Part shown: one piece after another, positions 8,635-17,787 of the stretch | How the letters are laid out: each line of letters begins with the position of its first letter | Numbering within the stretch: position 1 is the stretch's first letter | Assembly (NCBI GenBank): GCA_012523595.1 | Contig: JAAYIG010000058.1 | Coordinates: 1 to 61,136, forward strand | Direction: 5' to 3' | Origin: Fibrobacter sp. | Lineage (GTDB): Bacteria > Fibrobacterota > Chitinivibrionia > Chitinivibrionales > Chitinispirillaceae | Length of the DNA stretch: 61,136 nt | Translations under genes and position numbers: made by a program | Notes under the pieces: model-generated | Seen by the model: only the letters and a program-made list of their open reading frames with translations | Told to the model about the DNA's origin: nothing | Database searches by the model: none

Positions 8635-9368
8635 AAGAGAAACTTGACACTTTGCGTGTTCCGGTATTTATCCTGTGGATAGTTTTCAGCACGGTTTTAT
8701 ATGGTGTAATATGTATCATGTTAAGACCCTTTTCCATAAAGGCAGCCAGATTTGTTGCCCGTTTGTGGAATCTGCATCTGCTTGCGATAGGGGGGGTGAG
8801 AGTGAAAGTCTCCGGGGCTGAAAAGCTGGACAGATCAAAAAGGTATGTTTTTATTTCAAACCACCAGAGCGCTCTTGATATTCCGGTAATATTCGCCGGC
8901 TTGACCCATCCCATCAGCTTTATCGCTAAAAAAGAACTCTTCATGATTCCGTTCTTTGGATGGGGTATAGCAGCTCTGGGTCATATCTGGATTGATCGCA
9001 GTAATGCCCGGAAAGCAAAAGCCTCTATCGACAGGGCAGTAAGACATCTTCAGAAAGGAAACATCTCTCTGATTCTCTTTCCGGAAGGGACCCGGAGCGA
9101 GGATGGAAAAGTGGGGGGATTTAAACAGGCCAGTTTTACTCTGGCGATTCAGGCAGGTGTTCAGGTCGTCCCGGTGGCAATCAGAAATGCATGCAGTCTG
9201 CTGCCGAAAAAATCAGCGAAGATCAGGACCGGTACTGTATATCTGGATATTCTGCAGCCATTGGATGTAACCAAAGAGACTACAAAAACTGAACTGTGCG
9301 GCCGGGTTTATGAAATGATTAAAGAACAGGTCGAAGGGAATTTGAACGAATTCTCTGTTGTGGCATAA
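8610..9368 (+). CDS. plsC: 1-acyl-sn-glycerol-3-phosphate acyltransferase
   Basis: Converts lysophosphatidic acid to phosphatidic acid at the inner membrane. The acyltransferase motif HxxxxD appears as NHQSALDIP at about residue 90 and the substrate-binding motif as LFPEGTRS at about 155. An N-terminal membrane segment (PVFILWIVFSTVLYGVICIM) fits the family. Length (252) is typical. The start lies inside the dnaE 3' end, with GGAAAGG just before it, indicating coupled translation. The gene ends the dnaE transcription unit and is followed by a hairpin pair. Confidence 0.93.
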   Translation: MAGKNSGLKEKLDTLRVPVFILWIVFSTVLYGVICIMLRPFSIKAARFVARLWNLHLLAIGGVRVKVSGAEKLDRSKRYVFISNHQSALDIPVIFAGLTHPISFIAKKELFMIPFFGWGIAALGHIWIDRSNARKAKASIDRAVRHLQKGNISLILFPEGTRSEDGKVGGFKQASFTLAIQAGVQVVPVAIRNACSLLPKKSAKIRTGTVYLDILQPLDVTKETTKTELCGRVYEMIKEQVEGNLNEFSVVA

Positions 9369-9386
9369 AGAGTATACAAAAGAAAA

Positions 9387-9432
9387 GGGGACTCTTTTAA
9401 GTCCCCTGTTTCCTTCAGGCTTTCCGCCTGAA
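9387..9432 (+). terminator. Double hairpin downstream of plsC
   Basis: GGGGACT-CTTTTA-AGTCCCC (9387-9406) is followed by a second stem TTCAGGC-TTTCC-GCCTGAA (9414-9432). The T-run is short (TGTTT after the first stem). This is probably the end of the dnaE-plsC unit. The remaining 215 bases to the HAD gene show nothing I recognise. Confidence 0.55.
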
Positions 9433-9647
9433 ACCCCATCATCATCACACACATCTGCCATTCTCATGGCATAACACCTGTCTTTTAACTACAGCAACCA
9501 TCATGCCATTTACTAAAAAGCCCTAAATATCACATTCTAAGGGGAATGGGCTATAAAGGCTGGTTTATTAGGCTGGGTACAACTTGCTATTTTAGGGCAA
9601 TATTACCGAAAAAGGTATTTAAGCCAAGGCCTGTAATGGATAATTTT

Positions 9648-10304
9648 TCATTTCACGTCCAGCATTTCCCAGCCAAGTTTTCTTGCGTAGATGCGTAGTT
9701 TTGCGTCTGGATTTACCGCTACAGGTCTCTCTACTGCATTCATGACATACCTGTCGGAAAAGACATTGGCATAGAGCGATGTTCTGTCCCGGTCAAAATG
9801 AAAGTTGTTCTTTAAATCACGTAGCACTTCCAGCTTACCGATTCCATAAGGAAGAATTCCTGTGATTCTACCGGTATATTTTCCATCCACAATTTCAAGA
9901 GTAGCTGCTCTGTACCCATCAAAACCCAGGACCCGTACAAAGCACTCTGCAATAAGATCCAGTGTCCCGGTCAGAAGAAGCAGTTTATCTCCGCAATTCC
10001 GGTGATCCTCAATTATCTCTACCATCCTGGGAAAAACAATCCTACTAATTTGAGGTTCAAAATATCTTCGTGCGGTATTTTGAAGATCCCTGACTCTTTT
10101 GTTGCGCAAATATCTCTTGTTGGCCTTTGTCATTTCATGGAGATTTCCTCTGGCGGTCCAGATCGCCGGGATCATCTGCAGCAGGTTAAATATGCTGAGA
10201 TTCCCTTTCTTAAACAGATGGAAAAAGAATGCTATCTCCGCACTGGTATGTGGGATCAGGGTACCATCCAGGTCAAATATTGCGGCTGAATTCAGATCTG
10301 CCAT
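9648..10304 (-). CDS. HAD-superfamily IB phosphatase (SerB-like)
   Basis: The four HAD motifs are visible: FDLDGTL near the N-terminus with the nucleophile Asp, LLLTGT (motif II), a Lys in YGIGKLEVL (motif III), and NVFSDRYVM with VAVNPDAKLR (motif IV region). The helical cap around residues 20-90 fits subfamily IB, which includes phosphoserine phosphatases and lysolipid phosphatases. Motif IV is atypical: it reads ANVFSDRYV where relatives usually have YSDS-x-x-D. The gene lies 22 bases after a lipid-kinase gene on the same strand, so a phospholipid or sugar-phosphate substrate is a reasonable guess, but the substrate is unknown. Confidence 0.85.
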   Translation of the reverse strand: MADLNSAAIFDLDGTLIPHTSAEIAFFFHLFKKGNLSIFNLLQMIPAIWTARGNLHEMTKANKRYLRNKRVRDLQNTARRYFEPQISRIVFPRMVEIIEDHRNCGDKLLLLTGTLDLIAECFVRVLGFDGYRAATLEIVDGKYTGRITGILPYGIGKLEVLRDLKNNFHFDRDRTSLYANVFSDRYVMNAVERPVAVNPDAKLRIYARKLGWEMLDVK

Positions 10305-10326
10305 TTAAAATAGACCTTGTTTCAGT

Positions 10327-11346
10327 TCAGCAAACCACTTTCAGTACAGAATGCTCAACAGTAATCTTTACAGGAGTTCTCCCGTAATACTCACCATCAA
10401 GGTGAATAAAATGCCGACCATGCTTTTCAATGTTAATTTCTTTACCCTGATAATACTCCACATCGGGAAGATCTGTCAGATTCCCTTTTCGTAAACTCCA
10501 GAGATACCTGATCATGTGAAAAATATTCCTGCTCTTCATGATTACCACATCGAGCTTGCCGTCGTCAATCTCTGCCTGGGGAGAAATTATAAGATTGTTG
10601 CTGTAGAATCTGCCGTTACCGATTATTACAATGTAGCCCGAGTGCTTTACAGGTTGAGAGTCAATAGAAAGGTGAATCGTGTGAAATCTGTATCTTATCA
10701 GATTTATAAGTCCATTCAAAATGTATGCACCTGCACCTGCTATCTTCTTCAGTCTGGAATCGGCAGTAGCAATCACATAGGCATCAAATCCAATTCCGGC
10801 AAGGCAGGAAAAATACTGGGTCTCTGCTTTTCCCAGGTCTATTTTCCTTACTCTGCCTTTTGCAATCAATTCACAGGCTGATCTCAGGTCCAAGGGCAGA
10901 TTGAGTTGAATTGCGAAAACATTTACCGTACCCAGAGGAATTGCCCCGAAAACGGTTTCTGATCCAGCAAGTCCGTTTATAACAGCGTTTATGGTGCCGT
11001 CACCACCGGCTGCGATTACCAGATCATACCCGGAAATACTGCACTGACGGGCAATCCGGAGGGCATCTCCTGCACTGGCACTTTGAGATATCTCTGCTTT
11101 AATTCCGTATTCCTCAAGGTACTGCTTTATTTTTTTCTTGTACTGTTCCGATGATTTTAGAATGTCAATTGGACGTATAGGTATGCCAGGAATTCTCTTT
11201 ATGAAAGAGCTTATTCCTGCATTTTTCCCGGCATAGGGATTAAATATCACCATCACCCTGGAAAAAGTATGATAGAACGGGGCAGAAAGCCTTTTTTGCG
11301 CCTCTGCAATTTCCTCATTTCTGCTTGTTCGCAACATATCTATCAC
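10327..11346 (-). CDS. Diacylglycerol kinase-type lipid kinase (YegS/DagK family)
   Basis: Phosphorylates a lipid such as diacylglycerol with ATP. Visible motifs are VMVIFNPYAGKNAG (about residues 32-45), the nucleotide-binding loop AAGGDGTINAVINGLAG, and IPLGTVNVFA in place of the usual GT-x-ND-FA. The C-terminal beta domain contains the conserved HLDGEYYG. The first initiator is GTG; an ATG three codons later is possible and neither has a strong Shine-Dalgarno. With plsC nearby and the HAD phosphatase downstream, the region leans towards phospholipid metabolism. The N-terminal 30 residues before the kinase fold are not conserved in families I know. Confidence 0.88.
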   Translation of the reverse strand: MIDMLRTSRNEEIAEAQKRLSAPFYHTFSRVMVIFNPYAGKNAGISSFIKRIPGIPIRPIDILKSSEQYKKKIKQYLEEYGIKAEISQSASAGDALRIARQCSISGYDLVIAAGGDGTINAVINGLAGSETVFGAIPLGTVNVFAIQLNLPLDLRSACELIAKGRVRKIDLGKAETQYFSCLAGIGFDAYVIATADSRLKKIAGAGAYILNGLINLIRYRFHTIHLSIDSQPVKHSGYIVIIGNGRFYSNNLIISPQAEIDDGKLDVVIMKSRNIFHMIRYLWSLRKGNLTDLPDVEYYQGKEINIEKHGRHFIHLDGEYYGRTPVKITVEHSVLKVVC

Positions 11347-11454
11347 CCATTCCAGGCAAGCTTGCCGTGAACAGTGAGCAGAGATGAAAGTAGATTTCTG
11401 GCCTCAGCGACAAGCCCGGTTTTTTATTCACGGTTACTACTGTATGAAACCTCC

Positions 11455-13995
11455 TCATTTCCTCCTATCCTTATCCCATCCGTATTTTTCCCAAAGAGAG
11501 GAGAGATACTTCTTCATATCGATCCCATCTCCCAGAACAGGTTTCCACAGGTCACCATATTTTGCCAGCCTGTGCATGACCTCCTCCCTTGTAAACTGCT
11601 GAGGATTCAGTCCGGCCTTTACCTCTTCCCAGTTTAACGGTGTTGAGACAGGTGCACCTGGTCTGGGGCGTAAAGAATACACCGAAGCCATCGTTTTGCC
11701 TTTTATATTCTGGAGAAAATCCAGATAGACTTTCCTCCTGCGCCTTTCCGGAGGTCGCTCCATGCTGGTAATCGAGGGTTCCATACCATTTACAATGGTA
11801 CAGATAAGAGCCGAAAACTCACGAGCCTGACTGTAACTGTACAAAGCCCCCAGAGGAACAAATATATGCATCCCTGTTGAACCTGAGGTCTTTACATAAT
11901 GGGGCATTTCTACACTTTGAAGAACTCTATGGACAACAAGTGCTGTTTCGATGACATCTTCGAAAGGACAATCAAGCGGATCAAGATCAATGACCATGTA
12001 ATCAGGTCTGTCAAGTCTGCCGACCCTGGAAATCCAGGGATTTATCTCGATTGCGCCCAGATTGACCATGTACACCAGGGACGCCTCATCCTGGCAAAGA
12101 AGATACCGTACCCGCCCCTCAGGAATATCTGATTCCACGTATTCTGTTTTAATCCACTCAGGAACATCGCTCATATCCTTATGAAAAAAACTCTTTCCAT
12201 TTATTCCATCCGGGAACCTGTGCAGGGACTCAGGCCGGTCAATGAGGTGGGGGAGAATAAAAGGAGCCACTTGCCTGTAGTAATCGATAGTGTCGCCTTT
12301 TGTGATTCCCTCTCCAGGCCAGTAATACTTGTTTAAATTTGTTAACTTGAGGGTTTTTCCGCTTACCTCCAGAAACTTATCACTGCTTTCGGGAACAGCA
12401 TATCTTCCAATACCAGCTTTGCTTACTGGTATCTCTCTGCGAATCTGTCTTGCATCGACATCTTCCCTGAATCCCAGAAAAACCGGCTGACGCATCAGTC
12501 CTTCCGGTGTCCATTCAGAGAATTTTACTTCACACACAAAAACAGGATCCACCCAGGTAATATTGGTGTCGCTTTTCAGTGACTTTCTGAAAGGGGAGTC
12601 TTCTCTGATGAATCTGATTAGCTTCTCTCTTACCAGTGGCAGTTCATCATCTGTAAATCCACTACCCACACTTCCGGCATACACAAGTTCATCATCTTCA
12701 TAGACTCCGCCCAGAAGCGCTCCTATTCCTGTCCGGCCGCCTCTGGGCTCGGTAAAACCTCCAATAACAATCTCCTGACTGAGAGTGGCTTTTATCTTCT
12801 GCCAATGCCAGGTGCGTGTTCCACCCATGTAACTGCTGCTTCCCTCCTTTGCCATTATTCCTTCCAGCCGGTTCTGCTTTGCAAGCTCGAAAAATGCCTT
12901 TCCGTTTTCATGAATATGATCGCTGTAACGGATACGGGGAAGAGCAGGAATAATAGTTTTCAGGATGCTCTTTCTTCTAAGTAAAGGCAGGCTGCGCAAA
13001 TCGTAGCCTTCCAGGTATAAAAGATCGAAAATGTAGTAGGCGAGATCTCCGCTTCCTGTGCGGCGGTAATCCTGCAGGAGGTGAAAGTCAGAACGGCCTT
13101 CACTGTCTAACACCACAATCTCACCATCAAAAATCACCTGAAAAGATATCTTCTCAAGATCTCTTGCCAGTGGAGGATAGTCATTTAGAAAACTCTTTCC
13201 CTTGCGGGAATAGAGCTTTACTTTTCCATTCATCACCTCGGCTATCGCCCGGTAACCATCCCATTTTATCTCAAAGACCCATCCCTGACGGTCAAATGGT
13301 TCCCCAACCAGTTGAGAGAGCATGGGCTGGATTGGACCAGGGGGAGGGGGGGCCTTCTGTGATCCGGAAAGATCTATCTTCGATAAATCAATTGTAAAAT
13401 TCTCATCCAGATAATCCTGACTGCGTATCTGTTCAAGTGTACGTCCACTCCGTGCGGAAAGTCCCTCATCCGGAATCTCTCTTTCAGTTGCAAACTGGTC
13501 ATCTTTTTTTATCAGCAGCCAACTATTCTCCTGTGTACCTCTCTTCAGTCTGACCAGGTGAAAGGCCCCTTTGAGTTTCTTACCATCAAGAGTGAAATAA
13601 ACATTGCCCCGGTCAAGCCCTTTTCTGATCTCTTCCTCTGTTCTTTTCTGTCCATCTGTCCCCGGAACTGAATATGTGCCCTCATCCCAGATCATCACTG
13701 TCCCGGCCCCGTAGTTTCCTTCCGGAATAGTGCCTTCGAAATCGCGATACTCCAGCGGATGATCTTCTACCATCACGGCAAGTCTTTTTCTGGATGGATC
13801 GAGTGAGGGACCCTTTGGAATAGCCCAGCTCTTTAATACTCCATCGAGCTCGAGTCTGAGATCATAGTGAAGATGGGAGGCTTTGTGTTTATGTACAACA
13901 AAACATAATGCACTGCTCTCTTTTTCCTCTCTCTCACCTGCAGGTTCAGGTGTGAGAGAAAAATCACGCTTCTTCCGGTATTTATCGAGTGACAT
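11455..13995 (-). CDS. ligD: Multifunctional NHEJ DNA ligase LigD (phosphoesterase-ligase-polymerase)
   Basis: A complete 846-residue LigD in the Pseudomonas-type order. Residues about 25-180 are the 3'-phosphoesterase (FVVHKHKASHLHYDLRLE, EDHPLEYRDFEGTIPEGNYG). Residues about 220-520 are the ATP-dependent ligase, with the adenylated lysine in FEIKWDGYRA near 243 and downstream OB fold. Residues about 550-830 are the primase-polymerase (LNKYYWPGEGITKGD, VIDLDPLD, TSGSTGMHIFVPL, YLDFLQN). Mycobacterial LigD has a different order (Pol-PE-Lig). It follows ku by 11 bases on the same strand, so the two enzymes of bacterial non-homologous end joining are co-transcribed. Confidence 0.97.
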   Translation of the reverse strand: MSLDKYRKKRDFSLTPEPAGEREEKESSALCFVVHKHKASHLHYDLRLELDGVLKSWAIPKGPSLDPSRKRLAVMVEDHPLEYRDFEGTIPEGNYGAGTVMIWDEGTYSVPGTDGQKRTEEEIRKGLDRGNVYFTLDGKKLKGAFHLVRLKRGTQENSWLLIKKDDQFATEREIPDEGLSARSGRTLEQIRSQDYLDENFTIDLSKIDLSGSQKAPPPPGPIQPMLSQLVGEPFDRQGWVFEIKWDGYRAIAEVMNGKVKLYSRKGKSFLNDYPPLARDLEKISFQVIFDGEIVVLDSEGRSDFHLLQDYRRTGSGDLAYYIFDLLYLEGYDLRSLPLLRRKSILKTIIPALPRIRYSDHIHENGKAFFELAKQNRLEGIMAKEGSSSYMGGTRTWHWQKIKATLSQEIVIGGFTEPRGGRTGIGALLGGVYEDDELVYAGSVGSGFTDDELPLVREKLIRFIREDSPFRKSLKSDTNITWVDPVFVCEVKFSEWTPEGLMRQPVFLGFREDVDARQIRREIPVSKAGIGRYAVPESSDKFLEVSGKTLKLTNLNKYYWPGEGITKGDTIDYYRQVAPFILPHLIDRPESLHRFPDGINGKSFFHKDMSDVPEWIKTEYVESDIPEGRVRYLLCQDEASLVYMVNLGAIEINPWISRVGRLDRPDYMVIDLDPLDCPFEDVIETALVVHRVLQSVEMPHYVKTSGSTGMHIFVPLGALYSYSQAREFSALICTIVNGMEPSITSMERPPERRRRKVYLDFLQNIKGKTMASVYSLRPRPGAPVSTPLNWEEVKAGLNPQQFTREEVMHRLAKYGDLWKPVLGDGIDMKKYLSSLWEKYGWDKDRRK

Positions 13996-14006
13996 CGGAA
14001 TTGATT

Positions 14007-14795
14007 CTAAGCGGCTTTTTTATGCTTGGTCATTTCAAGACTCTGGCTCAGCCTTGAGAAGAGATCTGTAACTGCCTGAGGTACTTCCTCTGGCTTCACC
14101 GGCTCAGGAACTCTTCCTTCAACTTTCTGCTTGATAATCTCCTTCAGGTCTTCAAAATAGGTGTCATGATACTGTTCAGGTTTCCACTCCTCGCTTAATT
14201 GCTCTATGAGCTTTTTTGCCAGATCAAGCTCACGCTGCGAAACCTCTTCAGTTCCTTTTGCGGGAATGTCAAGTTCAGAGGAACTGCGTAATTCATCCGC
14301 AAAACGCATTTGGTTGAGTACCACTACCGACTCTTCCGCTTTTATCAATGCCAGGTGTTCCCTGGTGCGCATCACAAATCTTGCCACCCCTGCCTTCCCG
14401 CTCTCTTTCATGGCTTCTCGAAGAAGAACATAGGCTTTTTTTGCCCCCTTTACCGGTTCAAGATAGTATGGCTTTTCAAGAAACTTCTGATCGACATCTG
14501 ATGCATTTACAAAAGCTACTATATCTATAGTCTGACTCTTATGCACATTCGCCCTCTTGAAATCCTCATCCTCCAGCACTACATAACTTCCTTTACGGTA
14601 CTGGTAACCTTTTACTATCTGGTCAAAAGGTACCTCCTCACCTGTTTCTCTGCAGACCCTGGCATAGCGGATACGACAGTGATCAGACCTCCTCAGCATG
14701 TCAAAATCGATCTGGTGGCTCTTTGTTGCATTGTAAACTTTTACAGGTATATAGATTAAACCGAAACTTAATGCTCCTGACCAGATGGAACGCAT
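14007..14795 (-). CDS. ku: Ku DNA end-binding protein
   Basis: A homodimeric ring that binds double-strand DNA ends and recruits LigD. The 262-residue protein starts MRSIWSGALSFGLIYIPVKVY, the hallmark of bacterial Ku, and continues through the beta-barrel core (GYQYRKGSYVVLEDEDF, KPYYLEPVKGAKKAYVLL) to the helical C-terminal region. The tail is short and only weakly basic (MTKHKKAA), unlike the long Lys-rich tails of some Ku proteins. AGGAGG lies just before the ATG. It is first of the ku-ligD pair. Confidence 0.97.
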   Translation of the reverse strand: MRSIWSGALSFGLIYIPVKVYNATKSHQIDFDMLRRSDHCRIRYARVCRETGEEVPFDQIVKGYQYRKGSYVVLEDEDFKRANVHKSQTIDIVAFVNASDVDQKFLEKPYYLEPVKGAKKAYVLLREAMKESGKAGVARFVMRTREHLALIKAEESVVVLNQMRFADELRSSSELDIPAKGTEEVSQRELDLAKKLIEQLSEEWKPEQYHDTYFEDLKEIIKQKVEGRVPEPVKPEEVPQAVTDLFSRLSQSLEMTKHKKAA

Positions 14796-14934
14796 TTGAT
14801 GCCTCCTGGTTTCTTACATGAAACTGAACCCGGCTTCCTGAAGGAGTGTTGGCTAAATATTAAACAGCAAAAAACATGTCGAAACACATTTTTGCGTTTC
14901 AGAGGAGCAAAACTCGAGGGAATTCTAAGTCTGC

Positions 14935-16329
14935 TCAGGCAGTTTGAGTCTTTACGCCGCCAAAAAGTGATGCAATCTGTGATGCAAAGGAGGAAAGTGA
15001 TGGATCCCGTGCGCCCATAAGTAAAATACAGTCACCCGAAACTACACTCCTCTTGAGCTTCTCAAGGAGTTCTTCACGGCTCTCAGGTGCACTTGCTTCA
15101 AACGCAACACTCCCCAGTGCATCGATAATATCCGATGAGGAGATATCCTTCTGGGCTGTGCCGCCTGCATAGTATATTGGAAGTAAATCCAAAGTGTCAT
15201 CCGGTCTGATCTGGGTACGAAATACCTCTACGTATTCATCTTTCAGGAATCGTGTAGGACCGAAACCATGTGGCTGATAAATGATAAATAGTCTCTGCGA
15301 GATTCCTCTGGATGCTTTCACTGCTGCTTTTATTTTCTCTGGATTGTGAGCGAAATCATCCACAACAGTAACACCTCCGGCTGTATGAAGTACCGAAAAT
15401 CTTCGCGCTACACCTTTGTATGATGAAACAGCTTCGCTTAGTGCGCTCTCATCACATCCAAGATAACGGCATACACTAAGTGCTGCAGTACAGTTTGACA
15501 GATTGTGTTCACCTGGGATGGGAAGACAAAAGCGGGTAGACCCAAGGACCATCGATGAACTGCATGGGGAAAGCTCAATATCACTGGCGGAAAAATCTGC
15601 CTCTTTGTGAATTGAGAATCTTAGGTCAGCTCTTAACTCTCCCAGTCCTGTATCATCGGCATTTATTACTGATATTTGCGAACGGGAAACAAGCTCCGAG
15701 AACATTTTAAGAATTTCAGGAATCGGTTTGTGATCTTTTGAGATATTAAGAAACACACTGATATAGGGAGAGTATTTCACAAGACTTCCATCACTCTCAT
15801 CAGCTTCCACTACAAGAAGATCTGATTTCCCATAATATGCGTTCCCTGTGAAACCATCGCTCTGAAGACGTAGAAGATTTGCTCCACTTATAAGAGATGG
15901 TGATTTCCCGCAGTGGGAAAGAAATTCGAAGATCATGGCTGTGACTGTAGATTTTCCGCTTGTCCCTGCTACTGCTATTGTCTTTCGGGTACTGATTATT
16001 GCGGAAAGGAGATCAGAACGATGGATGACAGGAATGTTTAATTTGCGGGCTGCAGCAATATCCGGATTTGAATCCTCGATGGCTGTAGAAACACAGACCG
16101 CATCAGTTGATCCGTTTACTCCTGAACCATCCTGAGGAAAGAGAATACACCCGGCATCCTGAAGTCCTTTTTTTATTACGACAGTATCTTTGCTCTCTAA
16201 CATCCTGTCCGAGCCGCTTACCGAAAGGCCCATCCATCTTGAGAACTGTGCAAGTGCGCTCATTCCGCTGCCAAGAATACCGGTGAAATGAATGCTGTTG
16301 CAGGGAGTTTTATTAATCAATAACGACAA
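14935..16329 (-). CDS. murC: UDP-N-acetylmuramate-alanine ligase (MurC/Mpl-type Mur ligase)
   Basis: Cytoplasmic peptidoglycan precursor enzyme that joins an amino acid or peptide to UDP-MurNAc using ATP. Motifs are the N-terminal Rossmann turn (IHFTGILGSGMSALAQF), the ATP loop VAGTSGKSTVTAMI, VVEADESDGSL, the SKDHKPIPEI region, GEHNLSNCTAALS, VVDDFAHNPEKIKA, and late YYAGGTAQKD, which favours MurC over MurD/E/F. I chose the TTG start at 16329: AGGAGG lies 6 bases upstream. An ATG eight codons earlier sits above that Shine-Dalgarno and would overlap the L,D-transpeptidase gene further. As chosen, it still overlaps that gene by 17 bases. Mpl, which recycles tripeptide, is the main alternative. 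Confidence 0.87.
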   Translation of the reverse strand: MSLLINKTPCNSIHFTGILGSGMSALAQFSRWMGLSVSGSDRMLESKDTVVIKKGLQDAGCILFPQDGSGVNGSTDAVCVSTAIEDSNPDIAAARKLNIPVIHRSDLLSAIISTRKTIAVAGTSGKSTVTAMIFEFLSHCGKSPSLISGANLLRLQSDGFTGNAYYGKSDLLVVEADESDGSLVKYSPYISVFLNISKDHKPIPEILKMFSELVSRSQISVINADDTGLGELRADLRFSIHKEADFSASDIELSPCSSSMVLGSTRFCLPIPGEHNLSNCTAALSVCRYLGCDESALSEAVSSYKGVARRFSVLHTAGGVTVVDDFAHNPEKIKAAVKASRGISQRLFIIYQPHGFGPTRFLKDEYVEVFRTQIRPDDTLDLLPIYYAGGTAQKDISSSDIIDALGSVAFEASAPESREELLEKLKRSVVSGDCILLMGARDPSLSSFASQIASLFGGVKTQTA

Positions 16330-16840
16330 TCGTTTCCTCCTGTATCGAGTCATACAGCTCTATTATGTCTCTGTTACGCATACATACACATCCATGAGAT
16401 ATCGGTGTTCCGATCAGTTCCTCATGGTTGGTGCCATGAATATAGATATATCTTTCCCATGAATCGATTCCCGGTCCGCTGTTTATACCCGGTTCAAGGC
16501 CCCGCAGACGAAGTATACGGGTGAGAATCATGTTTTCTCCTCCCATCGATTCCTGCCAGTCTATACCGGTATCGAGACGGTCACGGAAGATTCTTCCGGA
16601 CGGAGCACCATCTCCAATCTTCTCTCCGATGCAGTGGATGCCAGTCGGGGTTTGAGATGATCCCTCTTTGTTACCAATGCCTCTGCTCGATGTGGAAACA
16701 GGGAAACTCAGGATAGTTTTCCTTCCATTTATCAGATGCATCTTTTGTTCCGTGGTGTCAACCACTATGAATTTCTGAGGAACTGAACCGATTGCCCTTA
16801 TTAGATTCTCACGGATGGAACGGAATTTTCTGCGATCCAT
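16313..16840 (-). CDS. L,D-transpeptidase (YkuD domain) without signal peptide
   Basis: The YkuD catalytic motif is complete: IHGTNHEELIG, then ISHGCVCMRNRD with the nucleophile Cys at about residue 156. The family crosslinks peptidoglycan through meso-DAP or attaches proteins to it, outside the cytoplasm. This protein begins MDRRKFRSIRENLIRAIG and shows no signal peptide or membrane helix, and an in-frame stop lies just upstream, so the usual export route is not evident. It overlaps the downstream MurC-type gene, which suggests a shared transcript for wall metabolism. Confidence 0.87.
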   Translation of the reverse strand: MDRRKFRSIRENLIRAIGSVPQKFIVVDTTEQKMHLINGRKTILSFPVSTSSRGIGNKEGSSQTPTGIHCIGEKIGDGAPSGRIFRDRLDTGIDWQESMGGENMILTRILRLRGLEPGINSGPGIDSWERYIYIHGTNHEELIGTPISHGCVCMRNRDIIELYDSIQEETIVVID

Positions 16841-16943
16841 TTCTATACCCTTGTAGACGTTCTTTTACAAAAATAATATAATGATTTTGATAATAGCAGT
16901 ATTCAGGATTATCCTCTATTAAATGCAAAGAAAGGCGGAAGAA

Positions 16944-17615
16944 ATGGAAAACGCTCTCTTAAATCAAGCAAACACCGAAGATACCTGGAGAATTTTCAGA
17001 ATAATGGCGGAATTTGTGGAGGGATTTGAAACCCTCTCAAGTGTGGGACCCTGTGTTACTATATTCGGTTCTGCCCGCACTCCTGTGGAGCACGAGTTTT
17101 ACAGGATGACTGTTGAGACAGCCAGACTTGCCGCCAGAAACGGATATGGTGTCATCACTGGCGGCGGTCCTGGAATCATGGAAGCAGCCAATAAAGGTGC
17201 TTCCATGGAGAATGGCATATCTATAGGGCTTAACATCCAGCTCCCCTTCGAGCAGATACCAAACCCGCATATTAAAACGATGCTTAACTTTAAACACTTC
17301 TTCTGTCGCAAAGTAATGTTCCTCAAATACACATCGGCAGTTATTATCATGCCCGGAGGTTATGGCACGATGGATGAAATGTTTGAGGTGTTGACACTTG
17401 TGCAAACACAGAAAGTTGTGACACTCCCGCTTGTGCTCATGGGTAAGGTTTACTGGGAGGGACTTGTCAATTGGCTGAGAGATACGATGCTTAAATACGG
17501 GTATATTGTTGAAACTGACCTCTCTTTGATCAAAGTGACTGATGATCCTGATGAGGCTATCGATTTCATTCTTAAAAGTGAATCAAAGAGAAAAGTGACA
17601 GCAAACTTTGTGTGA
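16944..17615 (+). CDS. LOG family protein (TIGR00730-type nucleotide 5'-monophosphate nucleosidase)
   Basis: A Rossmann-fold protein of the LOG/YgdH group, which releases free cytokinin-like bases or hydrolyses nucleoside monophosphates. The conserved motifs are present: VTIFGSARTP, TGGGPGIMEAANKGA and MPGGYGTMDEMFE. The start is placed at the second ATG, where GGCGGAAG lies just upstream. An ATG seven codons earlier (16923) is in frame but has its AGGA too far away. The 223-residue length fits the family. Older annotations call these lysine decarboxylases, which is not supported. It is transcribed divergently from the L,D-transpeptidase gene. Confidence 0.9.
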   Translation: MENALLNQANTEDTWRIFRIMAEFVEGFETLSSVGPCVTIFGSARTPVEHEFYRMTVETARLAARNGYGVITGGGPGIMEAANKGASMENGISIGLNIQLPFEQIPNPHIKTMLNFKHFFCRKVMFLKYTSAVIIMPGGYGTMDEMFEVLTLVQTQKVVTLPLVLMGKVYWEGLVNWLRDTMLKYGYIVETDLSLIKVTDDPDEAIDFILKSESKRKVTANFV

Positions 17616-17641
17616 AAAAAATTACTTTTTCTAAAAAAATA

Positions 17642-17669
17642 TTGACACGGTTTTTTTTTAGCTTATTAT
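17642..17669 (+). promoter_or_regulatory. Sigma-70-type promoter for the histone-like gene
   Basis: A consensus -35 TTGACA (17642-17647) is followed after 16 bases by TATTAT (17664-17669) in a very AT-rich stretch. A second possible -10 (TATAT) lies a few bases on. Transcription would start near 17677, giving a leader of about 145 bases before the GTG of the AK-repeat gene. Confidence 0.6.
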
Positions 17670-17748
17670 TATATCAAGATCAGTAAACAAAAGTGAAGAA
17701 TTAGACATGAAAAGAAATGAACAAATGATAAAGGGGAGTGAACAAGGC

Positions 17749-17787
17749 GCAGACCGGATAGTAAATCATCAGGTCTGCATTCTTTTT
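17749..17787 (+). terminator. Terminator-like hairpin inside the leader of the histone-like gene
   Basis: GCAGACC (17749-17755) pairs with GGTCTGC (17772-17778), followed by ATTCTTTTTT. It lies between the promoter and the Shine-Dalgarno of the AK-repeat gene. It would either release an RNA of about 110 nucleotides or act as an attenuator. A 29-codon frame starting ATGAAAAGAAATGAAC at 17707 spans the hairpin and ends at 17796. It has no good ribosome site, so it is reported only as a possible leader peptide. Confidence 0.5.
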
